DNA from: JAYPUG01 sp038117265
GTDB taxonomy: Bacteria; Pseudomonadota; Alphaproteobacteria; UBA6615
Length of the DNA: 24,429 nt
Assembly (NCBI GenBank): GCA_038117265.1
Contig: JAYOFO010000040.1
Span: 1 to 24,429 of the forward strand
Reading direction: 5' to 3'
This document shows positions 1-7,065 of this stretch, one piece after another. The notes beneath the pieces are model-generated. The model was given only the letters and a program-made list of their open reading frames with translations, was not told the origin of the DNA and made no database searches. Numbering within the stretch: position 1 is the stretch's first letter; every line of letters starts with the position of its first letter. The translations under genes and the position numbers were made by a program.

Positions 1-229
1 GGAACGCGGCGCCGGCCTGACGCTGGCCTGCGGCACCGGCGCGTGTGCCGCCGCGGTCGCGGCGCACCGGCGCGGGCTGGCGGGACGCAAGGTCGCGGTC
101 ACGGTCGATGGCGGCACCCTCGCGATCGAGTGGCGCGCGGACGGGCATGTGGTGATGTCGGGGCCCGCCGAGGAAAGCTTCCGCGGCACCGTCGACGACC
201 GGCGCTTTTCGGCCGGCAACGGCGCCTAG
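1..229 (+). CDS. dapF: Diaminopimelate epimerase, C-terminal fragment (5' end outside window)
   Basis: This is the 3' end of diaminopimelate epimerase, the cytoplasmic enzyme that converts LL- to meso-diaminopimelate for lysine and peptidoglycan synthesis. Reading frame 2 is open from the first base and gives 75 residues ending in TAG at 227-229. The fragment begins with ERGAG, then the family signature LACGTGACA, whose cysteine is the second catalytic cysteine, about 10 residues in. The rest matches the usual DapF C-terminal strands (VTVDGG, VMSGPAEESF-type). The N-terminal half with the first catalytic cysteine lies upstream of the window. The stop is one base before the mtaB start, so the two are almost certainly co-transcribed, as is common in alphaproteobacteria. 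Identification is by motif and is firm despite the truncation. Confidence 0.93.
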   Translation, partial: ERGAGLTLACGTGACAAAVAAHRRGLAGRKVAVTVDGGTLAIEWRADGHVVMSGPAEESFRGTVDDRRFSAGNGA

Positions 230-230
230 C

Positions 231-1490
231 ATGGCGGCGCCCGAGCTCATCACGTTCGGCTGCCGGCTGAACGCCTACGAGGCCGAGGTCATGCGCGACC
301 ATGCGATCCGCGCCGACCTCGCCGACACGATCATCGTCAACACCTGCGCGGTCACGGCCGAAGCCGAGCGACAGGCCCGCCAGGCGATCCGGCGCGCCCG
401 GCGCAGGAACCCGGACGCGCGCATCGTCGTGACCGGGTGTTCGGCCCAGATCGATCCGGATCGCTATGCGCGCATGCCCGAGGTCGACGTGGTTCTCGGC
501 AACGCCGAGAAGCTCGAGCCGGCGAGCTTTCTCGACATCGACACCGAGCGCGTGCGCGTCGACGACATCATGTCGGCTCGCGAGACCGCCGCGCATCTGA
601 TCGAGGGCTTCGACGGGCGCACCCGCGCCTTCGTCCAGGTCCAGAATGGCTGCGACCACCGCTGCACCTTCTGTATCATTCCGTTCGGACGCGGCAATTC
701 CCGCAGCGTGTCCGTCGGCGAGATCGTCGGCCAGGCTCGTGCACTGGTCGCGAACGGCGTTCGCGAGATCGTCCTGTCGGGCGTCGACATCACGTCCTAC
801 GGCGCCGACCTGCCGGGGCGGCCGACCCTGGGCGCGATGATCCGCCGCCTGCTGTCGAACGTGCCCGAACTGCCCCGCCTGCGCCTGAGTTCGATCGACG
901 TCGCCGAGATCGACGACGACCTCCGCACCCTGATCGCCGACGAACCACGGCTGATGCCGCACCTGCACCTCAGCCTGCAGGCGGGCGACGACATGATCCT
1001 GAAGCGCATGAAGCGCCGCCACAGCCGGGCCCAGGCGGTGACGTTCTGCGATGCGGTTCGCCGCGTGCGGCCCGACGCCGTGTTCGGTGCCGATTTGATC
1101 GCCGGATTCCCGACCGAGACCGACGAAATGTTCGCCAACAGCCTCGCGCTTGTCGAGGATTGCGGCCTCACCCACCTGCACGTCTTCCCCTATTCGCCGC
1201 GACCCCAGACGCCCGCCGCGCGCATGCCGCAACTCGACAAGGCGATCGTCAAGGAACGTGCCGCGCGGCTGCGCGCCGCCGGCGACCAGGTCCTCGCGCG
1301 CTTCCTCGCCGGACAGGCCGGAGCGCGGCGCTCGGTCCTGTTCGAGACCGCTCGATCGGGACGCACCGAACAGTTCGCCCTGGTCGAACTCGCCGACACG
1401 CAGGCGCAACCCGGGACCATTGCCGACGTCGAGGTGACCGGCGCGGCCGCCGACCGCCTCTCCGCGCGCATCCTCGGCGCCGCGGCATGA
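231..1490 (+). CDS. mtaB: tRNA (N6-threonylcarbamoyladenosine 37) methylthiotransferase MtaB
   Basis: This radical-SAM methylthiotransferase adds a methylthio group to t6A37 of ANN-decoding tRNAs, giving ms2t6A. The 419-residue product has the expected layout. An N-terminal UPF0004 domain carries three cluster cysteines (C11 in TFGCRLN, C39 in NTCAVT, C70 in TGCSAQ). The radical-SAM CxxxCxxC motif is at C141, C145 and C148 (NGCDHRCTFC), followed by the TIM-barrel core with LHLSLQAGDD and FGADLIAGFPTE. A C-terminal TRAM-like segment covers about the last 60 residues. The N-terminal TFGCRLN form and the length favour MtaB (YqeV type) over MiaB or RimO. The ATG follows the dapF stop by one base. 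The gene ends in an ATGA overlap with ftsY, so translation of the two is probably coupled. Confidence 0.92.
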   Translation: MAAPELITFGCRLNAYEAEVMRDHAIRADLADTIIVNTCAVTAEAERQARQAIRRARRRNPDARIVVTGCSAQIDPDRYARMPEVDVVLGNAEKLEPASFLDIDTERVRVDDIMSARETAAHLIEGFDGRTRAFVQVQNGCDHRCTFCIIPFGRGNSRSVSVGEIVGQARALVANGVREIVLSGVDITSYGADLPGRPTLGAMIRRLLSNVPELPRLRLSSIDVAEIDDDLRTLIADEPRLMPHLHLSLQAGDDMILKRMKRRHSRAQAVTFCDAVRRVRPDAVFGADLIAGFPTETDEMFANSLALVEDCGLTHLHVFPYSPRPQTPAARMPQLDKAIVKERAARLRAAGDQVLARFLAGQAGARRSVLFETARSGRTEQFALVELADTQAQPGTIADVEVTGAAADRLSARILGAAA

Positions 1491-2437
1491 GCGGCGGCGG
1501 CTGGCTATCGCGGCTGCGCGACGGCCTGTCGCGCTCGTCTTCGCGGCTCACCGGCGACATCGGCGGCATCTTTACGGGCCGCAAAGTCGATGCCGAGACC
1601 CTCGCAGACCTCGAGGACGCCCTGATAATGGCCGACCTCGGAGTCACGACCGCGGCAAATCTGACCGCCGCGCTCGCGGCCCGCCGGTTCGAGGCCGATG
1701 CGGGCGAGCGCGACGTTCGCGGCGCGCTGGCCGACGACATCGCCGCTATCCTCGATCCGGTCGCCCGGCCGCTGGAAGACCTGGTGTCGGACGGCGCACG
1801 GCCCCGGGTGGTCCTGGTCGCCGGCGTCAACGGCACCGGCAAGACGACCACCATCGGCAAGCTGGCCGCGCGCTTCACCGAGGCCGGCCACACCGTCATG
1901 CTGGCCGCCGCCGACACGTTCCGCGCCGCCGCCATCGAACAGCTCCAACTCTGGGGTGCGCGCACGGGCGTGCCGGTTGTGGCGAGTGAACAGGGCGCCG
2001 ATCCGGCCGCCGTCGCCTACGATGCGATCGTGCGCGCCCGGGTCGAGGCGGTCGACGTGCTGCTGGTCGACACCGCCGGCCGTCTCCACAACAAGGCCGA
2101 CCTGATGGCCGAACTGGAGAAGATCGTGCGCGTGCTGGGCAAGGTCGACCCCGACGCGCCGCACGAGGTGATCCTGGTCCTCGACGCGACCACCGGCCAG
2201 AACGCCCATGCCCAGGTCGAGACGTTCCGCGACCTGGTCGACGTCAGCGGCCTCGTCGTCACCAAGCTCGACGGCAGCGCGCGCGGCGGCGTGATCGTCG
2301 GCCTGGCCGACCGGTTCGGACTGCCGATCTATGCCATCGGCGTCGGCGAGGGCGTGGGCGATCTGCGGCCGTTCTCGGCGCGGACCTTCGCACGCGACCT
2401 GCTGGGCCTCGACGCCGAACCGGACGCAGCCGCGTGA
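1487..2437 (+). CDS. ftsY: Signal recognition particle receptor GTPase FtsY
   Basis: FtsY is the membrane-associated SRP receptor that docks ribosome-nascent-chain-SRP complexes at SecYEG. The 316-residue product has an N domain (about 15-100) and a G domain. The SRP-GTPase motifs are visible: P-loop GVNGTGKT at 113-120, DTFRAAA at 143-149, DTAGR at 195-199, TKLDG at 259-263, and the C-terminal GVGEGVGDLRPF. The long acidic A domain of E. coli FtsY is absent, as is usual in alphaproteobacteria. The chosen start is the ATG whose last bases form the mtaB TGA (ATGA). A longer open frame extends upstream to 437, but it only shadows mtaB and does not add FtsY-like sequence. The start choice rests on family length and the N-domain beginning. 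Confidence 0.95.
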   Translation: MSGGGWLSRLRDGLSRSSSRLTGDIGGIFTGRKVDAETLADLEDALIMADLGVTTAANLTAALAARRFEADAGERDVRGALADDIAAILDPVARPLEDLVSDGARPRVVLVAGVNGTGKTTTIGKLAARFTEAGHTVMLAAADTFRAAAIEQLQLWGARTGVPVVASEQGADPAAVAYDAIVRARVEAVDVLLVDTAGRLHNKADLMAELEKIVRVLGKVDPDAPHEVILVLDATTGQNAHAQVETFRDLVDVSGLVVTKLDGSARGGVIVGLADRFGLPIYAIGVGEGVGDLRPFSARTFARDLLGLDAEPDAAA

Positions 2438-2455
2438 CAAAAGGCACCGCCGCCC

Positions 2456-2484
2456 TTTCGCCCCGCCGGCAACAATCGTAGGTT
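2456..2484 (+). promoter_or_regulatory. Candidate promoter of the septation-protein gene, near-leaderless
   Basis: TTTCGC at 2456-2461 and TAGGTT at 2479-2484 are separated by 17 bp. A start point about 7 bp past the -10 box would leave only a few bases before the ATG at 2495, and no Shine-Dalgarno sequence is present there. The -35 match is weak, so this is a candidate only. The 57-bp gap after ftsY would otherwise need unassisted read-through translation. Confidence 0.3.
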
Positions 2485-2494
2485 CCCGACCGTC

Positions 2495-3127
2495 ATGAAA
2501 CCCTGGCTGAAACTTGCCATCGAAGCCGGCCCGCTCGTCGTCTTCTTCCTGGTCAACGGGCGCGGCGGGCTACCCGAGGCCCGCGGCCTTTGGCTGCCCG
2601 ACGGCGCGGCGCCGATGGCCGGGCAAGGCCTGTTCGAGGCAACCGGCGCGTTCATGATCGCCACCCTGGCCGCGCTCGCGGCCGGCTGGGCCATCGAACG
2701 GCGGGTGCCTGTGATGCCGCTGGTCAGCGGCATCTTCGTCATCGTGTTCGGCGGGCTGACCCTGGTGCTTGCCGACGAGACCTTCATCAAGCTGAAGCCG
2801 ACCATTGTGAACGCGCTGTTCGCGGCGATCCTGTTCGGCGGCCTGCTCGCCGGCCGCGCGCTGCTCAAGCCGCTGTTCGGCGCCGCCATGAATCTGAGCG
2901 ATCGGGGCTGGCAAATCCTCACTCTGCGCTGGGCGGTCTTCTTCGTCGTGCTGGCGCTGCTGAACGAGATCGTCTGGCGCAACTTCTCCACCGACTTCTG
3001 GGTTTCGTTCAAGCTGTTCGGCATCATGCCGCTGACCTTCGTGTTCGCGATCGCGCAAACGCCGCTGATCCTGCGCGAGCAGCAGGAGACCGAGCCCGCG
3101 CCGGCCGACGCGAACACGCGGCCTTAG
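2495..3127 (+). CDS. Inner membrane septation protein A family (YciB/IspA-type)
   Basis: The product is a 210-residue integral membrane protein of the YciB/intracellular septation protein A family, which is linked to cell-envelope maintenance and division-site synthesis in enterobacteria. The biochemical role is unknown. It begins with the family signature KLAIEAGPLVVFFLVN. About five or six hydrophobic helices follow (roughly 8-22, 50-67, 72-90, 105-125, 148-166, 168-187), and the conserved ALLNEIVWRNFSTDFWVSFK segment is near 150-170. A hydrophilic tail rich in Glu and Ala ends the protein. The gene lies 57 bp downstream of ftsY, a common alphaproteobacterial neighbour. Its TAG stop overlaps the stop of the convergent Nudix gene by four bases. 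Confidence 0.87.
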   Translation: MKPWLKLAIEAGPLVVFFLVNGRGGLPEARGLWLPDGAAPMAGQGLFEATGAFMIATLAALAAGWAIERRVPVMPLVSGIFVIVFGGLTLVLADETFIKLKPTIVNALFAAILFGGLLAGRALLKPLFGAAMNLSDRGWQILTLRWAVFFVVLALLNEIVWRNFSTDFWVSFKLFGIMPLTFVFAIAQTPLILREQQETEPAPADANTRP

Positions 3128-3702
3128 TCTGCCGTTTCGTCGGGCGGGTTTGCGAACGGCGCGAAGTCCGGCCTGTCGCGCGATTCCAGGTAGTGCCGCA
3201 GGGCCCAATGCACCGTCGGGAAGGCGATCTCGTCCCACGGCACCGCCTCCCACCGGAACAGCGCCACCTCGCGGCTCTCCACCCCGGCCGCGATGTCGGG
3301 CGAAAGCAGCCGGGCGCGATAGATCGTCTGGACCTGCGATATCCGCACGACGCTGTAGACCGCAAGCAGCCGGTCGATCACGATCTCGGCGCACGCCTCC
3401 TCGCGGGCCTCGCGGATCGCGCCGGCCTCGGCGCTTTCCCCGAGTTCGAGATAGCCCGCCGGCAGGGTCCAGAAGCCGTCGCGCGGTGCGATGGCCCGAC
3501 GGCACATCAAAACCTGCTCGTCCGCGAGCGGTGCGCCCGGCGCACGCCAGGTCACGACGGCGCCCGTGACCACCTTCGGATTCTCGTAATGAATGAAGCC
3601 GCAATCGCGGCACATCAGCCGCTCGCGTTCGTCGCCATCAGGGATTGTCCGGTGGACCGGCCCCTCGGGGGAGTTTCGGGTCGGATCGCGCGAATCGGCC
3701 AT
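3124..3702 (-). CDS. Nudix hydrolase with N-terminal zinc-ribbon-like segment
   Basis: This is a 192-residue pyrophosphohydrolase of the Nudix superfamily, of the group that starts with IPxGDxRxRxxCxxCGxIHYxNP. Members are usually annotated as ADP-ribose or nucleotide-sugar diphosphatases. Here that segment spans 20-42, with C31 and C34. The Nudix box covers 83-105: G83, E89, R97-E98 and the metal-binding E101-E102 are all present. The usual glycine near the end of the box is replaced by C104. An upstream LPAGYLELGES matches the family loop. The exact substrate cannot be assigned. The gene is convergent with the septation gene and shares the four bases TTAG, which encode TAG on one strand and TAA on the other. 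Its start is the ATG at 3702; an in-frame ATG at M30 would remove part of the conserved N-terminal motif, so the longer form is preferred. Confidence 0.85.
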   Translation of the reverse strand: MADSRDPTRNSPEGPVHRTIPDGDERERLMCRDCGFIHYENPKVVTGAVVTWRAPGAPLADEQVLMCRRAIAPRDGFWTLPAGYLELGESAEAGAIREAREEACAEIVIDRLLAVYSVVRISQVQTIYRARLLSPDIAAGVESREVALFRWEAVPWDEIAFPTVHWALRHYLESRDRPDFAPFANPPDETAD

Positions 3703-3726
3703 GCGCCGAGGATCGCGTGAGTGCGC

Positions 3727-3753
3727 GCAAAATGCAAAGCCGCGAAAGGCGGC
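3727..3753 (-). terminator. Possible weak intrinsic terminator downstream of pgk
   Basis: On the minus strand a 5-bp GCCGC/GCGGC stem with loop CTTTC (plus-strand 3739-3753) is followed by the T-rich run TTTGCATTTT. It lies about 120 bp beyond the pgk stop and just before the Nudix start. The stem is short, so termination would be partial. The rest of the 3703-3871 gap shows no convincing gene. Confidence 0.35.
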
Positions 3754-3871
3754 GTCAGACGACCAGGTTCAGGTAGGTCCCGCGCGGCGCCCCAGAAGCC
3801 GTTCGCAGGCCGCCGCCGCCGCGTCGGCGAAGGCTCGTGGATTGCGGACCCGGCGCGTCGCCAATGCGGGG

Positions 3872-5065
3872 TTATCCTTCGAGCGCCTTGACGCCCGGAA
3901 GCGCCTTGCCCTCGAGCCATTCGAGGAAGGCGCCGCCCGCGGTCGAGACGTAGCTGAACCGGTCGGCAACCCGCGCATGGTTGAGCGCCGCCACCGTGTC
4001 GCCGCCTCCGGCGACCGACAGCAGCGCGCCCGCCTCGGTCAGCTCCGCGGCCGCCCGCGCCAGCGCCGCCGTCCCCGCATCGAACGGCGGCACCTCGAAC
4101 GCGCCCAGCGGCCCGTTCCAGACCAGGGTGCGGACCTCCGTCAGCCGCGCCGCCAGCCCGGTGACGGTCTCGGGGCCGACATCCAGGATCATCTGATCGG
4201 GGGGAACGGCATCGACCGGCACCGCCTTCGACGGCGCGCCGGCCTTGAACTCTGGTGCGATCACGGCATCGGACGGCAGGATGACCTCGCAGCCGATCTC
4301 GGCGGCGCGCACCAGGATCTCCCGTGCGGTCTCGGCCATCTCGTGCTCGCACAGCGAGGCGCCGACATCGATGCCCATGGCGTCGAGGAAAGTGTTGGCC
4401 ATGCCGCCGCCGATCACCAGCTGGTCGACGCGGCCGACCAGATTGCCCAGTAGGTCGAGCTTGGTGGCGATCTTGGCACCGCCGACGATCGCCATGACGG
4501 GCCGCTCGGGACTGGCGAGCGCGCGGTTCAGCGCATCCAGTTCGGCCTGCATCAGGCGTCCGGCATAGGCCGGCAAATGGTGGGCGACGCCCTCGGTCGA
4601 GGCGTGCGCACGGTGGGCGGCGGAGAACGCGTCGTTGACGTAGATATCGGCAAGCGATGCCAGCGACTTCGAAAAGGCCGGGTCGTTCGCCTCTTCCCCG
4701 GTGTGGAAGCGCGAGTTCTCGAGCACCAATATGTCGCCGTCCGCGAGCCTGCCCGACGCCTCGATCGCCGCGTCACCGACGCAGTCGGCCGCGAACGCGA
4801 CCGGACGTGCCAGCACCGCGGCGAGCTCGTCGGCGACGGGCGCGAGCGACATCTCGGACACGCGCGCGCCCTTCGGCCGGCCGAAGTGCGACGTCACGAG
4901 CACCCGCGCGCCCTTGTCGGCCAGCTCCAGGATGGTCGGCGCCAGGCGCTCCAGCCGCGTCCGGTCGGTCACCCGGCCGTCAGACATGGGAACATTCAGG
5001 TCAGCGCGCAGGAGGACCCGCTTACCGGCCACATCGACATCGTCGAGGGTGCGGAATGCGCTCAT
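3872..5065 (-). CDS. pgk: Phosphoglycerate kinase
   Basis: This glycolytic/gluconeogenic kinase transfers phosphate between 1,3-bisphosphoglycerate and ADP in the cytoplasm. The 397-residue product is full length. It shows the N-terminal substrate site RADLNVPM (R20, D22, N24), HFGRPKG at 60-66, the hinge-region GGAKIATKLDLL and GGGMANTFLDAMG segments, the FEVPPFDAGT loop of the nucleotide domain, and the C-terminal glycine-rich AGGGDTVAAL. The start is the ATG at 5065, giving MSAFRTLDDVD. The open frame continues 38 codons upstream, but that part runs through the promoter and has no family similarity. No gap, fba or tal gene is adjacent. The gene appears to be monocistronic, with its own promoter in the divergent intergenic region. 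Confidence 0.96.
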   Translation of the reverse strand: MSAFRTLDDVDVAGKRVLLRADLNVPMSDGRVTDRTRLERLAPTILELADKGARVLVTSHFGRPKGARVSEMSLAPVADELAAVLARPVAFAADCVGDAAIEASGRLADGDILVLENSRFHTGEEANDPAFSKSLASLADIYVNDAFSAAHRAHASTEGVAHHLPAYAGRLMQAELDALNRALASPERPVMAIVGGAKIATKLDLLGNLVGRVDQLVIGGGMANTFLDAMGIDVGASLCEHEMAETAREILVRAAEIGCEVILPSDAVIAPEFKAGAPSKAVPVDAVPPDQMILDVGPETVTGLAARLTEVRTLVWNGPLGAFEVPPFDAGTAALARAAAELTEAGALLSVAGGGDTVAALNHARVADRFSYVSTAGGAFLEWLEGKALPGVKALEG

Positions 5066-5110
5066 GACGGTTGGTCGTCTCTCTTCCGGTCGCAACACAA
5101 TGGGTGCGCC

Positions 5111-5138
5111 GTTATACCAGCCGGCCCGCCCCGGTAAA
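5111..5138 (-). promoter_or_regulatory. Candidate sigma-70-type promoter of pgk
   Basis: Read on the minus strand, TTTACC (plus 5133-5138) is followed after 16 bp by TATAAC (plus 5111-5116), which is preceded by TG one base upstream (extended -10). Transcription would start near 5104, leaving a leader of about 39 nt before the ATG at 5065. This is the best promoter match in the window. Confidence 0.5.
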
Positions 5139-5160
5139 GACCGCGCGCATCCGACATCCG

Positions 5161-5189
5161 TTCCACCGGCTGCCGCCAAGGCCTATGCT
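5161..5189 (+). promoter_or_regulatory. Candidate leaderless promoter of the methyltransferase gene
   Basis: TTCCAC at 5161-5166 and TATGCT at 5184-5189 are separated by 17 bp. The -10 box ends 7 bp before the ATG at 5197, so the expected start of transcription coincides with the start codon. There is no Shine-Dalgarno sequence. The promoter diverges from that of pgk within the same 131-bp gap. Confidence 0.4.
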
Positions 5190-5196
5190 GTAGGCG

Positions 5197-6246
5197 ATGC
5201 CGACGCACCTGACCCCGCTTGACCGGCTGGCCTACACGGCCAGCCAGGCCGCACGCTTTGGCTGGTTCTACAGCCAATACCGGCGTGCCCAGCGCCGGGT
5301 GGAACCCGCGGCGCGCGGTAACGAGATTCCCCAGGGCATGCCGTCGACGGCCGCGCTTCTGGCGGCGCTGTTCGACCTGTTCCGCCGGGACCTGCGGAAC
5401 ATCGAGGCGGGCCTGTATGCGTTGCCGCCCGACATGTGGCCGCGCCCGGACCGGGTGCTGGCGATGAACCGCCGCTTCTTCCGCGACCTCCTGGCCGTCG
5501 ATGCACGGCGGCGGCAACGCGACGGCGGCGAGGTCTTCCGCCAAGCGCGCGATTCGCGGCCGCCCCTGCCCCGCTACTTTCTGCAGAACTTCCACTACCA
5601 GAGCGACGGCTACCTGTCGGAGGAATCCGCCGCGCTCTATGACTACCAGGTCGAGATCCTGTTCAGCGGCGGCGCCGACGCGATGCGCCGACAGGCGCTG
5701 GTGCCCCTCGCACGGTGGCTTGCGGGCCCGCCGGTGGGCCGGATGCGCATGCTCGATGTCGGCTGCGGCACCGGCCGGTTCACCCGCTTCGTGCGCGGCG
5801 CGCATCCGCTGTTGCCGGTGACCGGTGTCGACCTGTCGGCACCCTATGTCCGCAAGGCGCGACGCGATGCGCGGCACGGCGCCCGGCTTTCGTATCTCGT
5901 CACAAACGGCGAGCGGCTGCCCTTCGCGGACGCCAGCTTCGACATCGTGTCCGACGTCTTCCTGTTCCACGAGCTGCCGCCACGGGTGCGTTCGACGGTG
6001 GCTTGCGAGATCGCCCGGGTGCTTCGGCCCGGCGGGCTCGTCATCCACCTGGACACGATCCAGCGGGGCGACGTGCCGCGCTTCGACCCGCTGCTCGACC
6101 TGTTCCCGATGGCCTATCACGAGCCCTATTTCGCAAGCTACGTGTCGAGCGACCTCGGCGGGCTGTTCGGCGAATCGGGTCTCACCGCCCGCTCGCACGA
6201 GCCGGCGTTCCTGTCGAAGGTTTCGGTGTTCGAGAAACCCGCCTGA
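5197..6246 (+). CDS. Class I SAM-dependent methyltransferase, substrate unknown
   Basis: The product is a 349-residue protein with a C-terminal Rossmann-fold methyltransferase domain. Motif I is MLDVGCGTGRFTR at about 185-197. An acidic residue follows the second strand (VTGVDLS), then LPFADASFDIVSDVFLFHELP, which is the Methyltransf_11 signature, and VLRPGGLVIHLDT. The first 180 residues are helical and hydrophilic, rich in Arg and aromatics (for example FLQNFHYQSDGYLSEESAALYD), and look like a family-specific N-terminal domain. I do not recognise the specific substrate; small molecules, lipids or quinone-type acceptors are all possible. There is no signal peptide. The start at 5197 is supported by a -10 box placed for a leaderless transcript. 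The gene is convergent with the peptidase C93 gene. Confidence 0.85.
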   Translation: MPTHLTPLDRLAYTASQAARFGWFYSQYRRAQRRVEPAARGNEIPQGMPSTAALLAALFDLFRRDLRNIEAGLYALPPDMWPRPDRVLAMNRRFFRDLLAVDARRRQRDGGEVFRQARDSRPPLPRYFLQNFHYQSDGYLSEESAALYDYQVEILFSGGADAMRRQALVPLARWLAGPPVGRMRMLDVGCGTGRFTRFVRGAHPLLPVTGVDLSAPYVRKARRDARHGARLSYLVTNGERLPFADASFDIVSDVFLFHELPPRVRSTVACEIARVLRPGGLVIHLDTIQRGDVPRFDPLLDLFPMAYHEPYFASYVSSDLGGLFGESGLTARSHEPAFLSKVSVFEKPA

Positions 6247-6261
6247 CGGCGGCCGTTCAGG
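6242..6261. terminator. Small hairpin spanning both convergent stop codons
   Basis: The arms CCTGACGG and CCGTTCAGG pair over 8 bp with one bulged T and a 3-base loop. The methyltransferase TGA lies in one arm and the complement of the peptidase-like gene's TGA in the other. Neither side has a T-run, so a terminator role is tentative. Confidence 0.25.
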
Positions 6262-6952
6262 TCTTGGGCGCGACGTGCAGGTAGAGTCGCTCGCCGCTGA
6301 GCGACACCGTCGGCCGGTAATGGGCCACCGTGTCGTGGGGCACCACATCGCGGACCAGCGAATCGAGCATCCACGCCCGGTCCTGGCTATTGACCGCGAG
6401 GATCGCGTGCTGGCGCTTGCGGTTGTCGTCCACCAGAAGGACGATGCGCATGCGTGCGGGGTGGAAGCCCAGAATCTCCAGCAGCTTGTACTTGGCGAGC
6501 GCGAAGTCCTCGCAGTCGCCGCCGACCCGGAAGAAGGTGGCGGGGGTCGCCCAGTAGTCGCTCATGCCGAAATTGTCGATGTCCTCGATGTAGGGCATGC
6601 GGTTCGCGAAGTCGTTGACGAGCTTCATCCGCGCAACGGGGTCGAGGCGCCGCGCCGCACCAATCACCGCCGTGCCCGACGAGCCGCCCGAGGCCGGGTG
6701 CGGAATCTGCTCCGACAGGGCGTAGGCGAAGGCGTCGAGGGTCTCGCGGCCCAACGGCGCGAGGGCAGGACGCGCGCGGGGCAGCTTCGCGACCGTGTCG
6801 CCGATGAAGTATTCGCGGGTGCCGAACAGCTGCGGGAACCGGCCCACGGGCTGGCTCATGTCCTCGGCGGAGATGGCCGCTAGCGCGTGCGCGGGCGCGA
6901 GGCCGGCAACCGCCCCCGCACCCAGTGCCGTCAGAAATCCGCGCCTGTCCAT
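6257..6952 (-). CDS. Exported transglutaminase-like cysteine peptidase (BTLCP, peptidase C93 family)
   Basis: The product is a 231-residue secreted protein of the bacterial transglutaminase-like cysteine proteinase family (PF06035), whose known member LapG cleaves large adhesins in the periplasm. The N-terminus MDRRGFLTALGAGAVAGLAPAHA looks like a Tat signal: twin arginines at 3-4, a hydrophobic stretch, and cleavage probably near 23-25. The catalytic triad is visible as C147 (VGGDCEDFA), H182 (RQHAIL) and D197 (AWMLDS). The open frame extends 85 codons upstream of the chosen ATG, but that part is arginine-rich non-homologous sequence. The ATG at 6952 follows a GGGGAG-type ribosome site. No LapD-like GGDEF/EAL receptor or adhesin gene is nearby, so a LapG role is only one possibility. 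Confidence 0.85.
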   Translation of the reverse strand: MDRRGFLTALGAGAVAGLAPAHALAAISAEDMSQPVGRFPQLFGTREYFIGDTVAKLPRARPALAPLGRETLDAFAYALSEQIPHPASGGSSGTAVIGAARRLDPVARMKLVNDFANRMPYIEDIDNFGMSDYWATPATFFRVGGDCEDFALAKYKLLEILGFHPARMRIVLLVDDNRKRQHAILAVNSQDRAWMLDSLVRDVVPHDTVAHYRPTVSLSGERLYLHVAPKT

Positions 6953-6980
6953 TCGCTCCCCGACCGATTTTGTCCCGAGA

Positions 6981-7009
6981 AAACTACACGTCACCCGATT
7001 TCGACCCAA
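6981..7009 (-). promoter_or_regulatory. Candidate promoter of the peptidase C93 gene
   Basis: On the minus strand TTGGGT (plus 7004-7009) and TAGTTT (plus 6981-6986) are separated by 17 bp. The leader would be about 20 nt and contain the GGGGAG ribosome site. The match is moderate. Confidence 0.3.
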
Positions 7010-7025
7010 CCGGAATCTTACCCAA

Positions 7026-7051
7026 TGGTTAACGGCGGAGGCCGCTAACCA
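7026..7051 (-). terminator. Hairpin just downstream of the first amidase gene
   Basis: TGGTTAACGGC (7026-7036) pairs with GCCGCTAACCA (7041-7051), an 11-position stem with one A-C mismatch and a 4-base GGAG loop. It starts 15 bp past the amidase stop on the minus strand. No clean T-run follows (TTGGGTAAGATT), so it may be a factor-assisted terminator or an mRNA 3'-end stabiliser. Confidence 0.4.
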
Positions 7052-7065
7052 CCGTTCCGAATCCG

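Noticed and set aside
99..1409. Long minus-strand open frame of 436 codons opposite mtaB
   Set aside because: High GC makes long antisense frames common; mtaB on the plus strand has all catalytic motifs, and the antisense product has no recognisable domain.
437..1486. Open frame upstream of and continuous with ftsY (apparent 666-residue protein)
   Set aside because: It runs antiphase through mtaB with Arg/Pro-rich low-complexity sequence. FtsY family length and the ATGA overlap support the start at 1487.
3720..3871. Possible remnant coding sequence between the Nudix gene and pgk
   Set aside because: Short alanine/arginine-rich frames are present (for example ADAAAAACERLLGRR), but there is no start context, length or recognisable homology.
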